This document shows positions 7,898 through 17,266 of a stretch of DNA of 64,000 nt, in pieces. Location: positions 1-64,000 of the forward strand of contig NZ_AZQP01000005.1 in assembly GCF_000601455.1 (NCBI RefSeq). Reading direction: 5' to 3'. The position numbers and the translations under genes were made by a program. The DNA is from Fervidicella metallireducens AeB (lineage in GTDB: Bacteria; Bacillota; Clostridia; Clostridiales; Caloramatoraceae). Every line of letters starts with the position of its first letter. Within the stretch, counting starts at the first letter, position 1. A model generated the notes under the pieces. The model ran no database searches and had not been told where the DNA came from. It saw only the letters and a program-made list of their open reading frames with translations.

Positions 7898-8208
7898 GTT
7901 CATTATTTTAAAAGTGATAAATGTGTATTTTGGTATATTTAGCAAGAATGGATATACTGTAAAAAATATAATTAGCAAAGGAAATACCTGATTTAATATT
8001 GAAATATAGCATAACAGCTGTGAAAAAAATATTCACAAGCTGTTTTTTTATAAATTTATGTGTCTGAAATATTATTTTGTTAAATTATTGATATTTTTGT
8101 CTTATATTGACGAATAATGCTATAATTATGTAATATATAAGTCTTAGCAAATGGTTATATTATTTGTAATGAAAGTTTAAGATAATAAAGTATAGGAGAG
8201 GAACATAA
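7898..8208. other. intergenic region between ATP-cone and degV genes
   Basis: No gene is seen. The first ~110 bases are featureless AT-rich sequence. A terminator-like hairpin lies at 8013-8049, and the last ~150 bases hold the degV-family promoter region, with an AT-rich tract around 8095-8145. Confidence 0.6.
8013..8049 (+). terminator. intrinsic terminator
   Basis: AACAGCTGTGAA (8013-8024) pairs with TTCACAAGCTGTT (8032-8044, one bulge) and is followed by TTTTTTT. It is 115 bases after the ATP-cone gene, its only candidate upstream gene. Confidence 0.7.
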
Positions 8209-9066
8209 ATGGCAGTGAAAATTCTGACGGATAGTACAAGTTATATTGATGAAAGTCTAAAGAGGGAACTTGATATAAAAACTGTTTCCCTAAATATTTT
8301 ATTTGATGGTGAGAATTTTAAAGAGATGGAGATAGACAATGAGAGTTTTTATAAAATGATGGAGGAAAAAGGAATACCTACATCTTCCCAGCCATCAGTT
8401 AATGATTTATACAAAATGATGAAGGAAGTTGTTGAGAAGGGTGACGACTTAATAGGTATATTTATTTCTTCTGAAATGAGTGGAACTTATTCATCAGCAG
8501 TAATGGTCAGGGAAATGATACTAGAGGAATATCCTGAAGCCAGAATTGAAATAATCGATTCAAGATCAAATTGCATGCAGCTTGGTTTTGCTGTGGTTAC
8601 TGCTGCAAGGGCTGCAAAGGAAGGAAAGGGTATAGCTGAGATTAAGGAAGTAGCTGAAGAAAATATAAAAAGAAGCAGATTTCTATTTATTCCACACAAT
8701 CTTGATTATCTAAAAAAGGGTGGAAGAATTGGCGGAGCAAGTGCTTTAATTGGTAACATATTAAAAATTATCCCCATATTGACAGTAGAAAATGGTAAGA
8801 CCACAATTCTTTCAAAGGTTAGAACAAAAAAGAATGCTGTTATAACTATGGTTGATAAATTAATTGAAGATATGAAAAATTATGGCTTAAAGGAACTGGT
8901 AGTACATCATATAAACTGCTATGATGAAGCATTAGAATTGGTAAATCTAATAAAAGAAAAAATTAGTATAGATATTAATATATCCAGTATTGGGCCAGTT
9001 ATAGGAACTCATGTTGGACCAAGGGCAATAGGAATTGTTTACTATACTGAAAGGAATATTAGATAA
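8209..9066 (+). CDS. DegV family fatty-acid-binding protein
   Basis: A 285-residue DegV protein. The N-terminus VKILTDSTSYIDESL and the segments TSSQPSVNDLY and ISSEMSGTYSSA are the family's lipid-binding landmarks. The C-terminal lobe contains IGGASALIGNILKIIPIL. DegV/FakB proteins bind a fatty acid and present it to the kinase FakA for phosphorylation and entry into phospholipid synthesis. No fakA is in the window. ATG has AGGAGAGG upstream. The gene stands alone, with about 200 non-coding bases after it. Confidence 0.92.
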   Translation: MAVKILTDSTSYIDESLKRELDIKTVSLNILFDGENFKEMEIDNESFYKMMEEKGIPTSSQPSVNDLYKMMKEVVEKGDDLIGIFISSEMSGTYSSAVMVREMILEEYPEARIEIIDSRSNCMQLGFAVVTAARAAKEGKGIAEIKEVAEENIKRSRFLFIPHNLDYLKKGGRIGGASALIGNILKIIPILTVENGKTTILSKVRTKKNAVITMVDKLIEDMKNYGLKELVVHHINCYDEALELVNLIKEKISIDINISSIGPVIGTHVGPRAIGIVYYTERNIR

Positions 9067-9261
9067 AAGTACATATGGATGTCAAATCCTTCAATAAAAA
9101 TTAATACATTATTTTAAAGTAGGAATAAATGTTAAGATTATGCAAAAAATTAATTGAATATATTAGAAAAAATTAGTAAAATTGATATATAATTAGAAGT
9201 CAACTTATAATGTAATATAATCAATTATGGGACAAGTTTTGTAAAAATAGGTGATATTGAG

Positions 9262-10221
9262 ATGAGAGAAAAAAGCAAAGAATATGACTTGATTAACCAA
9301 AGCAAATTGATGAGTCAGATAATGGAATCCATAGAGGAGGTTGTTTTTTTACAGAGTGTTTGTGATAGAGAAGTTTTATATCTAAACAAGGGTTATAGTA
9401 ATTTCATTGATTGTGAATATGAAGACTTTAAAATTAATCCCAGAGTTTGGACTAATTTTGTTCATCCAAATGACAGAAAAATGGTAGATGAGGAGTTAAG
9501 GATAGACAATATTCTCAAGCAATTAAAAGAAAACAACGTCCTAATTAAAGAGTTAAGATTGATGACAAAGCATGGGATTAAATGGATGAGGATAAAAGTA
9601 GTTCCAATATATAATGAAAATGGGGAAATATATAGGATAGTTGGAATTGGACAGGACATAACTGATCAAAAGGAATTACAGATAAAGTTGCAGAAAGTTT
9701 TAAAGAAAACAAAAAAGCTTGCTATGTTTGATTACCTGACTAATGTTAACAACAGACGTGCCTTTTACAAAAGAGCATATGAAGAAATAAATAGGTTAAA
9801 GAGGAGTCAGGGAACCTTCTCTGCAATACTTATAGATATAGATGACTTTAAAAAAATAAATGACACCTTTGGACATGATGTTGGGGATGAAGTAATTAAA
9901 GATATTGCAAGGACATTAAAGAAGGGAATTAGAAGATATGATATTCTTGCCAGGATGGGTGGAGAAGAATTTATAATAATACTTCCTAATACAGGTATTG
10001 AAAATACATATGCAAGAGGGGAAGAATTAAGAAAAGCTATAGAAAAAAGAAGAATATACATTAAAGAAAAGGATATAAATATAAATTACACAGCAAGTAT
10101 TGGTATTGCAACATTAAGAAAGACTGATAACTACAACCTTGACAAGGTTATAAAGAGAGCTGATAATGCACTCTACAATGCAAAGAAATTAGGAAAAAAC
10201 AGGGTTTCAAGTTTGAAATAA
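9262..10221 (+). CDS. PAS-GGDEF diguanylate cyclase
   Basis: A 319-residue soluble signalling protein. A PAS/PAC sensor domain covers about residues 15-140, ending in the PAC-type stretch RIVGIGQDITDQKEL. A short helix leads into a GGDEF domain (about 155-319). The active-site loop is GGEEF near residue 233, a functional variant of GGDEF, so cyclic-di-GMP synthesis is expected. No transmembrane segment or EAL domain is present. The signal sensed by the PAS domain is unknown. It is monocistronic by spacing. Confidence 0.93.
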   Translation: MREKSKEYDLINQSKLMSQIMESIEEVVFLQSVCDREVLYLNKGYSNFIDCEYEDFKINPRVWTNFVHPNDRKMVDEELRIDNILKQLKENNVLIKELRLMTKHGIKWMRIKVVPIYNENGEIYRIVGIGQDITDQKELQIKLQKVLKKTKKLAMFDYLTNVNNRRAFYKRAYEEINRLKRSQGTFSAILIDIDDFKKINDTFGHDVGDEVIKDIARTLKKGIRRYDILARMGGEEFIIILPNTGIENTYARGEELRKAIEKRRIYIKEKDININYTASIGIATLRKTDNYNLDKVIKRADNALYNAKKLGKNRVSSLK

Positions 10222-10293
10222 AAACCACAAATTCAAAGCAGTAAAATGCTAAGAATTTTTAGTTTTTGATAATTGAGTGAAAATGACAAAAAA

Positions 10294-11757
10294 TTATTTT
10301 TTTGTCCTTATGCTAGGTTTAATGCTTTTAGGAACAGATAGAACAGTTTTGATAGGGCCACGTATTATTGTATCAGAGATATCAGAAAATCTCATAGGCA
10401 TAAATGGGGAAAAATATCTAACACCGAAGAACTCAAGTTTAGTTAAAATAATTAAAAAAAGATAAAGACCTGAAAGTAGCCCTAAAAATCCAAACATTTG
10501 AGATAAAAACAGCAGAGGAAAACGAATAAACCTTATGGATAAAGTCATTTGATAATTTGGAATTAAAAAAGTTGAAATAACAGTAACAGCAACGATAAAT
10601 AGGGTTATTGAGCTGACGAGTCCAACCTTTGTAGCGGATTCACCTATAACTATACCTCCTACAATTGCGAGGGTAGTTCCTATGGGATTAGGAAGTCTTA
10701 TTCCTCCTTCACGTAAAATTTCAACTGCAAGATCCATTGTAAATATTTCTAGTAACGGTGGCAGAGGTATATTTTGTCTTGATGAAATAATTATCGATAT
10801 CAATTCATAAGGAAAGAGTTCTGAATTATAGTAGATTAGAGTTAAGTACATAGGCTCAAGAACAACAACAGTTATTATAGCTAAAAATCTTAGTAGTCTT
10901 GAAAAACTTGCTATTGTTGGTTTATCGCTATAATCTTCAGAGCCTTGAAAAAATTCAATAAAGGTAGTAGGCAGAATAACAGCTCCGGGATATTCCTCTA
11001 TAAGTATTATTGCTTTACCCTTTACCAGCTCAAATACAGCTTTATCTGGTTTCTCAGTTATTCTAGTTGCAGGGAAAATATTAAATACTCTTTTATCAAA
11101 GGATTGTTCAATAAAGCCTGCATATGGAATCATTGGTAAATCGATAGATGAAATTTTAGACTTTATCTTATTTAAAACAATAGGGTCAATTATGTTTTCA
11201 ACATATACTAAAGTTACTTGGGTGTTTGTCTCTTTACCTATTATATAGTTTTCGTACTTAAAATTTGGATTCTTAATTTTTCGTTGAATCATAGTTAAAT
11301 TAAGTTCAATGCTTTCAACAAAGCTCTCCTTTGCTCCAAGTATAGATTTTTCGGTGGTAGATTCTTGTATAGATCTGTATTTAGAGCTCTTTACGTTGCA
11401 GACAATAGCCTTACTTTGATTTTCAATCAATAACACACATTTTCCACCTAAAATTTCAAAATCAATGTCATTTATCTTATCAATTACTGAAATGTCACAG
11501 GAGTATAAAATTTTCTTAGTTATAACATCAATAATATCATAATTATCATGTTTAAAACTATTATTACAAACAAGTGGCTTTATTATAGTATCCTGAATTT
11601 CATTTTTATCTGTCAAACCAGAAATATAAAAAATCACACTGCGAATATTTTCACCAATTATTATTTCTCTAAGTTTAAAGTTGGAGTTATTATTAAATTT
11701 TAAAGAAATATTATCAATGTTTTCCTTTAGGTTTGTTGTTAAAAAATCAAAGGTCAC
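10294..11757 (-). CDS. orphan GerA-type germinant receptor A subunit
   Basis: A second GerA-family protein of about 487 residues. It has the cytosolic N-terminal half and then a membrane half with the conserved stretches GAVILPTTFIEFFQGSEDYS and GGIVIGESATKVGLV. It is clearly paralogous to the A subunit at 13393-14853 (shared SRQNIPLPPLLEIF, MTLSIRFIRFPLL). No B or C partner is adjacent; it lies on the other side of the rRNA methyltransferase gene. I chose GTG at 11757, with AGAGGTG six bases upstream; ATG at 11763 is possible. It is expected in the inner membrane of the spore, working with the B/C subunits of the neighbouring operon or of another receptor. Confidence 0.85.
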   Translation of the reverse strand: MTFDFLTTNLKENIDNISLKFNNNSNFKLREIIIGENIRSVIFYISGLTDKNEIQDTIIKPLVCNNSFKHDNYDIIDVITKKILYSCDISVIDKINDIDFEILGGKCVLLIENQSKAIVCNVKSSKYRSIQESTTEKSILGAKESFVESIELNLTMIQRKIKNPNFKYENYIIGKETNTQVTLVYVENIIDPIVLNKIKSKISSIDLPMIPYAGFIEQSFDKRVFNIFPATRITEKPDKAVFELVKGKAIILIEEYPGAVILPTTFIEFFQGSEDYSDKPTIASFSRLLRFLAIITVVVLEPMYLTLIYYNSELFPYELISIIISSRQNIPLPPLLEIFTMDLAVEILREGGIRLPNPIGTTLAIVGGIVIGESATKVGLVSSITLFIVAVTVISTFLIPNYQMTLSIRFIRFPLLFLSQMFGFLGLLSGLYLFLIILTKLEFFGVRYFSPFMPMRFSDISDTIIRGPIKTVLSVPKSIKPSIRTKK

Positions 11758-12012
11758 AATCATCACCTCTTTGACACACATTACGGTAAAGCAAAATTTG
11801 GATAAGAAGATGAATAATCAATATTATCTTGATACTAATTAAGAATTTTTATTCAGAGTCCTCAGGGTTAAATCGTTAATTTAAGGTATATTCGTGTTGA
11901 TGAATTATTCTGCTGAATATATAATTAAATAGGTTAAAAAGAGTATTATGTTTTTTAATTAGATTTTAATAACTAGCATTTCATTAAAATAAAAACAAAG
12001 GTTGAGGTGATG

Positions 12013-13380
12013 ATGGTGAACTTGCCGAAGGATTTTTTAGTGAAGATGAAAGAACTATTAAAGGAAGAATATGATGAATTTATAAAAAGCTATGATGAAG
12101 AAAAATCTCAGGGACTTCGTATTAATACTCTCAAGGTTTCAATTGATGAGTTTTTAAAAATATGTCCCTTTAACTTAAAGAAAATTCCATGGGTAAAGGA
12201 AGGTTATTACTTTAGTTCAGATGACAGACCAGGGAAACATCCATATCATGATGCAGGGCTATATTACATACAAGAACCAAGTGCAATGGCTGTTGGGGAA
12301 ATAATGGATAGTAAGCCTTTTGAAAGGGTATTAGATTTGTGTGCTGCCCCAGGTGGAAAATCGACTCATTTAGCGTCAAGGATGAATCAAGAGGGAATTT
12401 TAGTTTCTAATGAAATTCATCCCGCAAGGGCAAAGATACTTTCTCAAAATATAGAAAGGCTGGGAATAAAAAATGCAGTTGTAACTAACGAAACCCCTGA
12501 GAATTTAGCAAAAAAATTTAAAGGTTATTTTGATAGAATCCTAGTGGATGCCCCTTGTTCAGGGGAGGGGATGTTTCGAAAAGATTTAGGAGCTCGTGAT
12601 GAATGGAGCCTTAGCAACGTATATCACTGTTTGAAACGTCAGCTTGATATACTTGAGAATGCTGCAACAATGCTTCGTGTTGGGGGAAGGCTGGTTTATT
12701 CAACATGTACATTCTCACCTGAAGAAAATGAAGGGGTTATAAGTAATTTTATTAAACTTAATTCCAATTTTGAAATTGAGGATGTAAAGGTTTATGATGG
12801 ATTTGATAGGGGCAGGAGTCAATGGGTTGAAGATGCTGTAGATAACATAGATAGAACCATTAGAATCTGGCCTCATAAGACACAAGGAGAGGGACATTAT
12901 ATTGCAGTTTTAAGAAAAACAGATGGTGAAGATATAAGTAAATTTAATTTCATAAACGGTGTTACTAATAAGAAATCAATTAAGGAATATTTTGATTTTG
13001 CAGAAGAAAATCTATTGGAAAACCTACAGGGGCAATTTGTATTGTTTGGAGAACAATTATATGTAGTGCCAAAGGAGATGCTTTCATTGGAAAATATGAA
13101 AGTCCTTCGTCCAGGATTACATCTTGGAAGTATAAAGAAAAACAGATTTGAACCTTCCCACGCCTTAGCTTTATATTTAAATGGTGACAAGGTTAAGAAT
13201 AAATTGAGTTTTGATAAAGATTCTAAGGAAATATTATACTATTTAAAGGGAGAATCAATTGGGGTAGAGTCAGGAAAAGGATGGTATTTAGTTCAAGTAG
13301 ATGGATTTTCTATCGGATGGGGTAAATTATCAGGAAATATATTAAAAAATCATTATCCTAAGGGGTTAAGATGGTTATAG
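12013..13380 (+). CDS. RsmF/YebU-like rRNA m5C methyltransferase
   Basis: A NOL1/NOP2/Sun-family RNA cytosine-5 methyltransferase of 455 residues. The SAM-binding motif is VLDLCAAPGGKSTHLA. The two catalytic cysteines lie in DAPCSGEGMF (about residue 182) and YSTCTFSPEENE (about 234). A C-terminal RsmF-type RNA-binding region completes the protein (GWGKLSGNILKNHYPKGLRWL ends it). Targets are probably 16S or 23S rRNA cytosines. The start is uncertain between nearby codons at 12010, 12013 and 12016. It lies between two germination gene blocks on the opposite strand and shares its terminator with one of them. Confidence 0.92.
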   Translation: MVNLPKDFLVKMKELLKEEYDEFIKSYDEEKSQGLRINTLKVSIDEFLKICPFNLKKIPWVKEGYYFSSDDRPGKHPYHDAGLYYIQEPSAMAVGEIMDSKPFERVLDLCAAPGGKSTHLASRMNQEGILVSNEIHPARAKILSQNIERLGIKNAVVTNETPENLAKKFKGYFDRILVDAPCSGEGMFRKDLGARDEWSLSNVYHCLKRQLDILENAATMLRVGGRLVYSTCTFSPEENEGVISNFIKLNSNFEIEDVKVYDGFDRGRSQWVEDAVDNIDRTIRIWPHKTQGEGHYIAVLRKTDGEDISKFNFINGVTNKKSIKEYFDFAEENLLENLQGQFVLFGEQLYVVPKEMLSLENMKVLRPGLHLGSIKKNRFEPSHALALYLNGDKVKNKLSFDKDSKEILYYLKGESIGVESGKGWYLVQVDGFSIGWGKLSGNILKNHYPKGLRWL

Positions 13381-13413
13381 TAACAGGACAAATCAATTTT
13401 TTGTCCTGTTACT
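13379..13413. terminator. bidirectional terminator shared by rRNA methyltransferase and gerA
   Basis: AGTAACAGGACAAA pairs with TTTTGTCCTGTTACT across a 6-base loop, with A and T runs on both sides. It overlaps the ends of both convergent genes. Confidence 0.8.
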
Positions 13414-14853
13414 GCCTTGCAGGCTTTTTGGTGGTTTTAAAACTTTATTTAAAGGTCCTCTGATAATGGTATCATATATATCAGATAGACGCATAGGCAT
13501 GAAAGGAGAAAAATACTCAACTCCGAAATTGTCCATTTTAGTCAGAATTAAAATAAAGAAATATAAACCGCTTAGAATTCCTAAAAAACCAAAAAGCTGC
13601 GCCAATAAAAGTAAAGGGAAACGGATAAATCTTATAGATAATGTCATTTGATAGTTTGGAATTAAGAAAGTCGAAATTACTGTCATAGCAACAATAAAAA
13701 GCGTTATGTTACTAACAAGCCCAGCCTTTGTTGCAGATTCACCTATAACTATACCACCAACTATAGCAAGTGTGGTTCCTATCGGAGTCGGTAGTCTTAT
13801 TCCACCTTCACGTAAAATCTCAACGGCAAGATCCATTGCAAATATTTCCAAAAGAGGTGGTAAAGGTATATTTTGCCTTGATGATATAATTATTGATATT
13901 AATTCGTAGGGAAATAGTTCGGGGTTGTAGTAAAGCAGAGCTAAATAAATAGGCTCTAATATTATAATAGTAATAATAGCAATCAGTCTAAGTAGTCTGG
14001 AAAAACTAGCTATAACGACTTTATCGCTGTAGTCCTCAGCTCCTTGAAAAAATTCCAAGAAAGTTCCAGGGACAACCAAGGCACCAGGATATTCAGCAAT
14101 TAATATCGCTGCTTTGCCTTTAACTAAATCTAGAGCAACTTTGTCAGGTTTTTCTGTTGTTTTTGCAATTGGAAAAATGTTATACCATCTAGTGTCTAAT
14201 AGTTGTTCGATAAAACCTGATGAGTTTATAATAGGTACTGATATATTCAAAAGTTTAGTCTTTATTTTATCCAAAACTTTAGGATCGATTATACCATCTA
14301 TGTAAGTTATAGCAATTTGGGTGTTTGTTTCAGTGCCAATAATAAAGTTTTCAGTTTTAAGGTTGGGATTTTTTATTTTTCTTTGAATCATAGTTATATT
14401 AATTTCAATGTTTTCAACAAAGGCTTCCTTAGATCCCAAGATAGACTTTTCAGTTGTAGACTCCTGAATTGCCCTGTAATTAGAGGATTTCACATCACAA
14501 AGAATAGCCTTATCAGAACCATCAATTAAAATAGCACATTTACCATTTAAAACCTCAGAGCAAATAGTTTTAATAGAATTTGTTGTAGTTATATCAGAGG
14601 CATATATATATCTTTTACAAACTTCATCTATTAAGTCAATATCTTTATTTGGTATAGGCAAATTTAAAAGAGGTTTTAATATTATTTCCTGAATCTCCTT
14701 TTTATCTGCAATTCCAGAAATATAAATTATCTGACAAGGAATGTTTTCTGAAATAAATATATCTCTTTTAACAAAATTTTCATTGTGCTTAAAAATAGAG
14801 GAAATAGCAGTACTATTAAAATTTAAACTGCTGTTAAGCTCATCAGAATACAT
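13393..14853 (-). CDS. GerA-type germinant receptor A subunit
   Basis: A 486-residue receptor A subunit. The soluble N-terminal half (to about 250) contains the well conserved STTEKSILGSKEAF. The C-terminal membrane half contains GALVVPGTFLEFFQGAEDY, SRQNIPLPPLLEIFAMDLAVE and GGIVIGESATKAG. It is the third gene of a gerB-gerC-gerA operon, 13 bases after gerC. GerA proteins sit in the spore inner membrane and form the nutrient-gated channel with the B subunit. The germinant cannot be predicted. Expression is expected in the forespore, but no clear sigma-G promoter was identified. Confidence 0.93.
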   Translation of the reverse strand: MYSDELNSSLNFNSTAISSIFKHNENFVKRDIFISENIPCQIIYISGIADKKEIQEIILKPLLNLPIPNKDIDLIDEVCKRYIYASDITTTNSIKTICSEVLNGKCAILIDGSDKAILCDVKSSNYRAIQESTTEKSILGSKEAFVENIEINITMIQRKIKNPNLKTENFIIGTETNTQIAITYIDGIIDPKVLDKIKTKLLNISVPIINSSGFIEQLLDTRWYNIFPIAKTTEKPDKVALDLVKGKAAILIAEYPGALVVPGTFLEFFQGAEDYSDKVVIASFSRLLRLIAIITIIILEPIYLALLYYNPELFPYELISIIISSRQNIPLPPLLEIFAMDLAVEILREGGIRLPTPIGTTLAIVGGIVIGESATKAGLVSNITLFIVAMTVISTFLIPNYQMTLSIRFIRFPLLLLAQLFGFLGILSGLYFFILILTKMDNFGVEYFSPFMPMRLSDIYDTIIRGPLNKVLKPPKSLQGSNRTKN

Positions 14854-14866
14854 AAAAGAATCCCCC

Positions 14867-15958
14867 CTATTTATAAAGTCTTCCTGTAGAATCTATTTTA
14901 ATATCCACATCTATATTAATTTTTGAATTTCTAAAATTTTCTTTAACAAATTCCTCTTTGTCTTTACCTAATTTTGCAAGTGCATATTTTTGGATATCAA
15001 AGACATCTACATCTAAATTATTTTGATATTTTGCTATGATTTCCTCAAGTTTTGTCTTTTCTTCCGATGAAACGGTCTTTCTTAGGTTTTCAATATTATT
15101 TCGGTCTAACTTCTGAAAATTTTTTAACGTGTCTTCTTTAACCAAAGTTTTTAAATTCAGCTTAATATTGTATATTAATTTATCACCTTGCATCTCAAAG
15201 GTTACTTTTCTTTTGCTTACACAGGATAGACTTAATGAATTTAAAAGTCCTCCTGAGTTAAAAGTTAGGTATCCACTTGAATTGTTGTTTCTCAGCATAT
15301 TAACAAACTTTAAATCTTCCCTTGGAATTTTAAAAATCATTTTATCTTCTTTAAATACAGCAATGCTGCACAATCTTACAGTGTCTTTATATTTCTCAAC
15401 ATATGGAAGCATTATTGTTCTTCCAGCCTGATATCTCATGTTAAATAAGTCTTTAATGTCCGTATCCCTTTGAGTAAAATTAGACTCATAAGATGATTTA
15501 ATCAAATCTTCGATTTCTTTAGCCATGGTTGTGGATTCAACGGATTGTAATTTTAAAATTTCTTCAGCTTTGCCCTTGCAGATGACCACAGTGGTATTTA
15601 AATTATTATTTTGATCCCTTAAAAATACATCTATAATGTCCTGAATTCCAATTTTTGCTCTGTCCTCACTTATAATAAGAAGTCTTAAGGTACCTGGCAA
15701 AAGGGTCTTTTTAGTCTCAAGTAGACTATCGTTAAAAACATCAAACATTGTTTCACCGGTGGTCGTTATAACAGCCTTGGTGATTTTATTTTGATTTGAA
15801 AAGACTAAATATTCATAGGTTGTTGATAATTTTTTCTCTCCAACTATATCATGACCTACTCCAGAAAGAACAGATGTCCTTTCTATAGGAGTTTTATTGT
15901 AACAACCGGTTTGAAAAGATACAAGAATTATGATAATAATCAATTTTAAAAATCTCAT
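14867..15958 (-). CDS. Ger(x)C family germination lipoprotein
   Basis: A C subunit of about 363 residues. It starts MRFLKLIIIIILVSFQTGC, a lipoprotein signal peptide with the lipidated Cys at about residue 19, then the family start IERTSVLSGVGHDIV. The length matches GerAC/GerKC. I chose ATG at 15958, with AAAAGGTG seven bases upstream; it overlaps the stop of gerB by four bases. The protein is anchored on the outer face of the spore inner membrane. It lies between the B and A subunits in one operon. Confidence 0.93.
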   Translation of the reverse strand: MRFLKLIIIIILVSFQTGCYNKTPIERTSVLSGVGHDIVGEKKLSTTYEYLVFSNQNKITKAVITTTGETMFDVFNDSLLETKKTLLPGTLRLLIISEDRAKIGIQDIIDVFLRDQNNNLNTTVVICKGKAEEILKLQSVESTTMAKEIEDLIKSSYESNFTQRDTDIKDLFNMRYQAGRTIMLPYVEKYKDTVRLCSIAVFKEDKMIFKIPREDLKFVNMLRNNNSSGYLTFNSGGLLNSLSLSCVSKRKVTFEMQGDKLIYNIKLNLKTLVKEDTLKNFQKLDRNNIENLRKTVSSEEKTKLEEIIAKYQNNLDVDVFDIQKYALAKLGKDKEEFVKENFRNSKINIDVDIKIDSTGRLYK

Positions 15959-17031
15959 TTTGAAACACCTTTTCTTATAAAACTTAATAGTAATGATATT
16001 AATGACCATAGAAAAACAAAAATAAACATGATTGGAATTAAAAGTCCAGCAAAAAATGTTCTATTGTAGTCAGGAACAAAGAAAAGACTTAACAAAAAAA
16101 TCAGCCCAAAACTTACTATACAGCTTTTATAATAAGGAATTTTAGTTACCTGTGAAAATATATAAGTCACAATAAAACCTGAAATTGATACGGTAAGAAA
16201 AATCTTAGCTCCCCAAAGGAAAATAAACAGGGGTTCGAAATTAGATAAAACAGGTATTTCAGAACTTGCTATTAAATACAGCAGGGGATATTGGAGCTTT
16301 GAGGTCAGATTAAACCCACAATAATAAATTGTAATAAATACTACAATAGTGTAAAGAGTTATAGTAATTAAACTTCCTATTGCAGAAAAAATATTGATTT
16401 TTTTCTTGCTGGTTAAAAAAGGGAAAATAAAAAAGCAAATTTCAACACCAGAGTAAGAAAAAAAAGTATCTGGCATTGCTTTCAAAATAAGTTTATAGTC
16501 ACTGATTATTGGTAATAAATTTGTTGAATCTCCTCTGTTTATAAAATATAAAGGAAGTATAATTAATAAGACCGTAAGGGGGAAAAGGAATTCAGCCAGT
16601 CTACCTATGTTGGTTAAGCCTTCGTTTGTAGATAAAAAAGTCAGTAAAATAGTAATAATTATAATGGAATATGGGGATAAAAATTTAGTAGTTGAGAAAT
16701 TTAAAACATTGGCAAATCCAGCTGTTACCAGAGAACCTTGTAATAGAAAATAAACGAAGAAAACAAAACATATAACATAGGATAATATTTTACCATATAG
16801 TTTATTGTTTAATTGTACAAAGTCAAGAAATTTAGCATTCCTATGAATAATATACCCAACAAATGTTATAAACAATGGGTAAACACCAGAGAGCAATGTT
16901 GGGATCCAGCCAGATTGTTGAGCAACATCACAGACACTTGAAGGTAGAGAAAGTATTCCCAAACCAATCATGGATGCCTGTATGATGAACATGTATTGAA
17001 AACGTGTAATCTTGTTAGAAACATCCTTCAT
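15955..17031 (-). CDS. GerAB/endospore germination permease B subunit
   Basis: An APC-fold membrane protein of about 358 residues with about ten hydrophobic segments. It starts MKDVSNKITRFQYMF and contains IGLGILSLPS in the first helix, typical of GerAB/GerKB. The B subunit binds the germinant. ATG at 17031 has AAAAGGTGATT upstream. It is the first gene of the operon, an unusual B-C-A order compared with the common A-B-C or A-C-B. Its promoter lies in 17032-17190, back to back with the FMN-binding lipoprotein gene. Confidence 0.92.
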   Translation of the reverse strand: MKDVSNKITRFQYMFIIQASMIGLGILSLPSSVCDVAQQSGWIPTLLSGVYPLFITFVGYIIHRNAKFLDFVQLNNKLYGKILSYVICFVFFVYFLLQGSLVTAGFANVLNFSTTKFLSPYSIIIITILLTFLSTNEGLTNIGRLAEFLFPLTVLLIILPLYFINRGDSTNLLPIISDYKLILKAMPDTFFSYSGVEICFFIFPFLTSKKKINIFSAIGSLITITLYTIVVFITIYYCGFNLTSKLQYPLLYLIASSEIPVLSNFEPLFIFLWGAKIFLTVSISGFIVTYIFSQVTKIPYYKSCIVSFGLIFLLSLFFVPDYNRTFFAGLLIPIMFIFVFLWSLISLLLSFIRKGVSK

Positions 17032-17162
17032 ATAATCACCTTTTATCATGTCATTAATCAAAGGTAATTCACCTTTAACAATAGAATTCCACCTGTAAAA
17101 AGCAAATATACATAATTTTAGAAAATATAAAAAATGTGGTATCTATTTAAAAAATTATAAAA

Positions 17163-17185
17163 ATGACCAAAATGACCAAAACCTT
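17163..17185 (+). promoter_or_regulatory. tandem ATGACCAAA element upstream of the pplA-like gene
   Basis: ATGACCAAA occurs twice in a row (17163-17171 and 17172-17180), and the second copy extends to ATGACCAAAACCTT. The same word plus CCTT appears upstream of the ndh2-like gene at 19443-19457, at nearly the same distance from the -10 box. It is a candidate activator site. Confidence 0.55.
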
Positions 17186-17193
17186 CATATAAA

Positions 17194-17222
17194 TTGACAG
17201 TATTTTAACAACAAAATACAAT
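17194..17222 (+). promoter_or_regulatory. sigma-A promoter of the pplA-like gene
   Basis: A perfect TTGACA (17194-17199), a 17-base spacer and TACAAT (17217-17222), 44 bases before the start codon. Confidence 0.8.
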
Positions 17223-17266
17223 AACAGTATATGGAAATATTTTTCAAACAAGATGGGGGGAGTATA

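Noticed and set aside
10277-10465. Plus-strand ORF at the end of the orphan gerA
   Set aside because: It is an antisense shadow of conserved GerA coding sequence.
17032-17193. Sigma-G promoter for the gerB operon
   Set aside because: I could not find a convincing -35/-10 pair of the forespore type in this AT-rich stretch.
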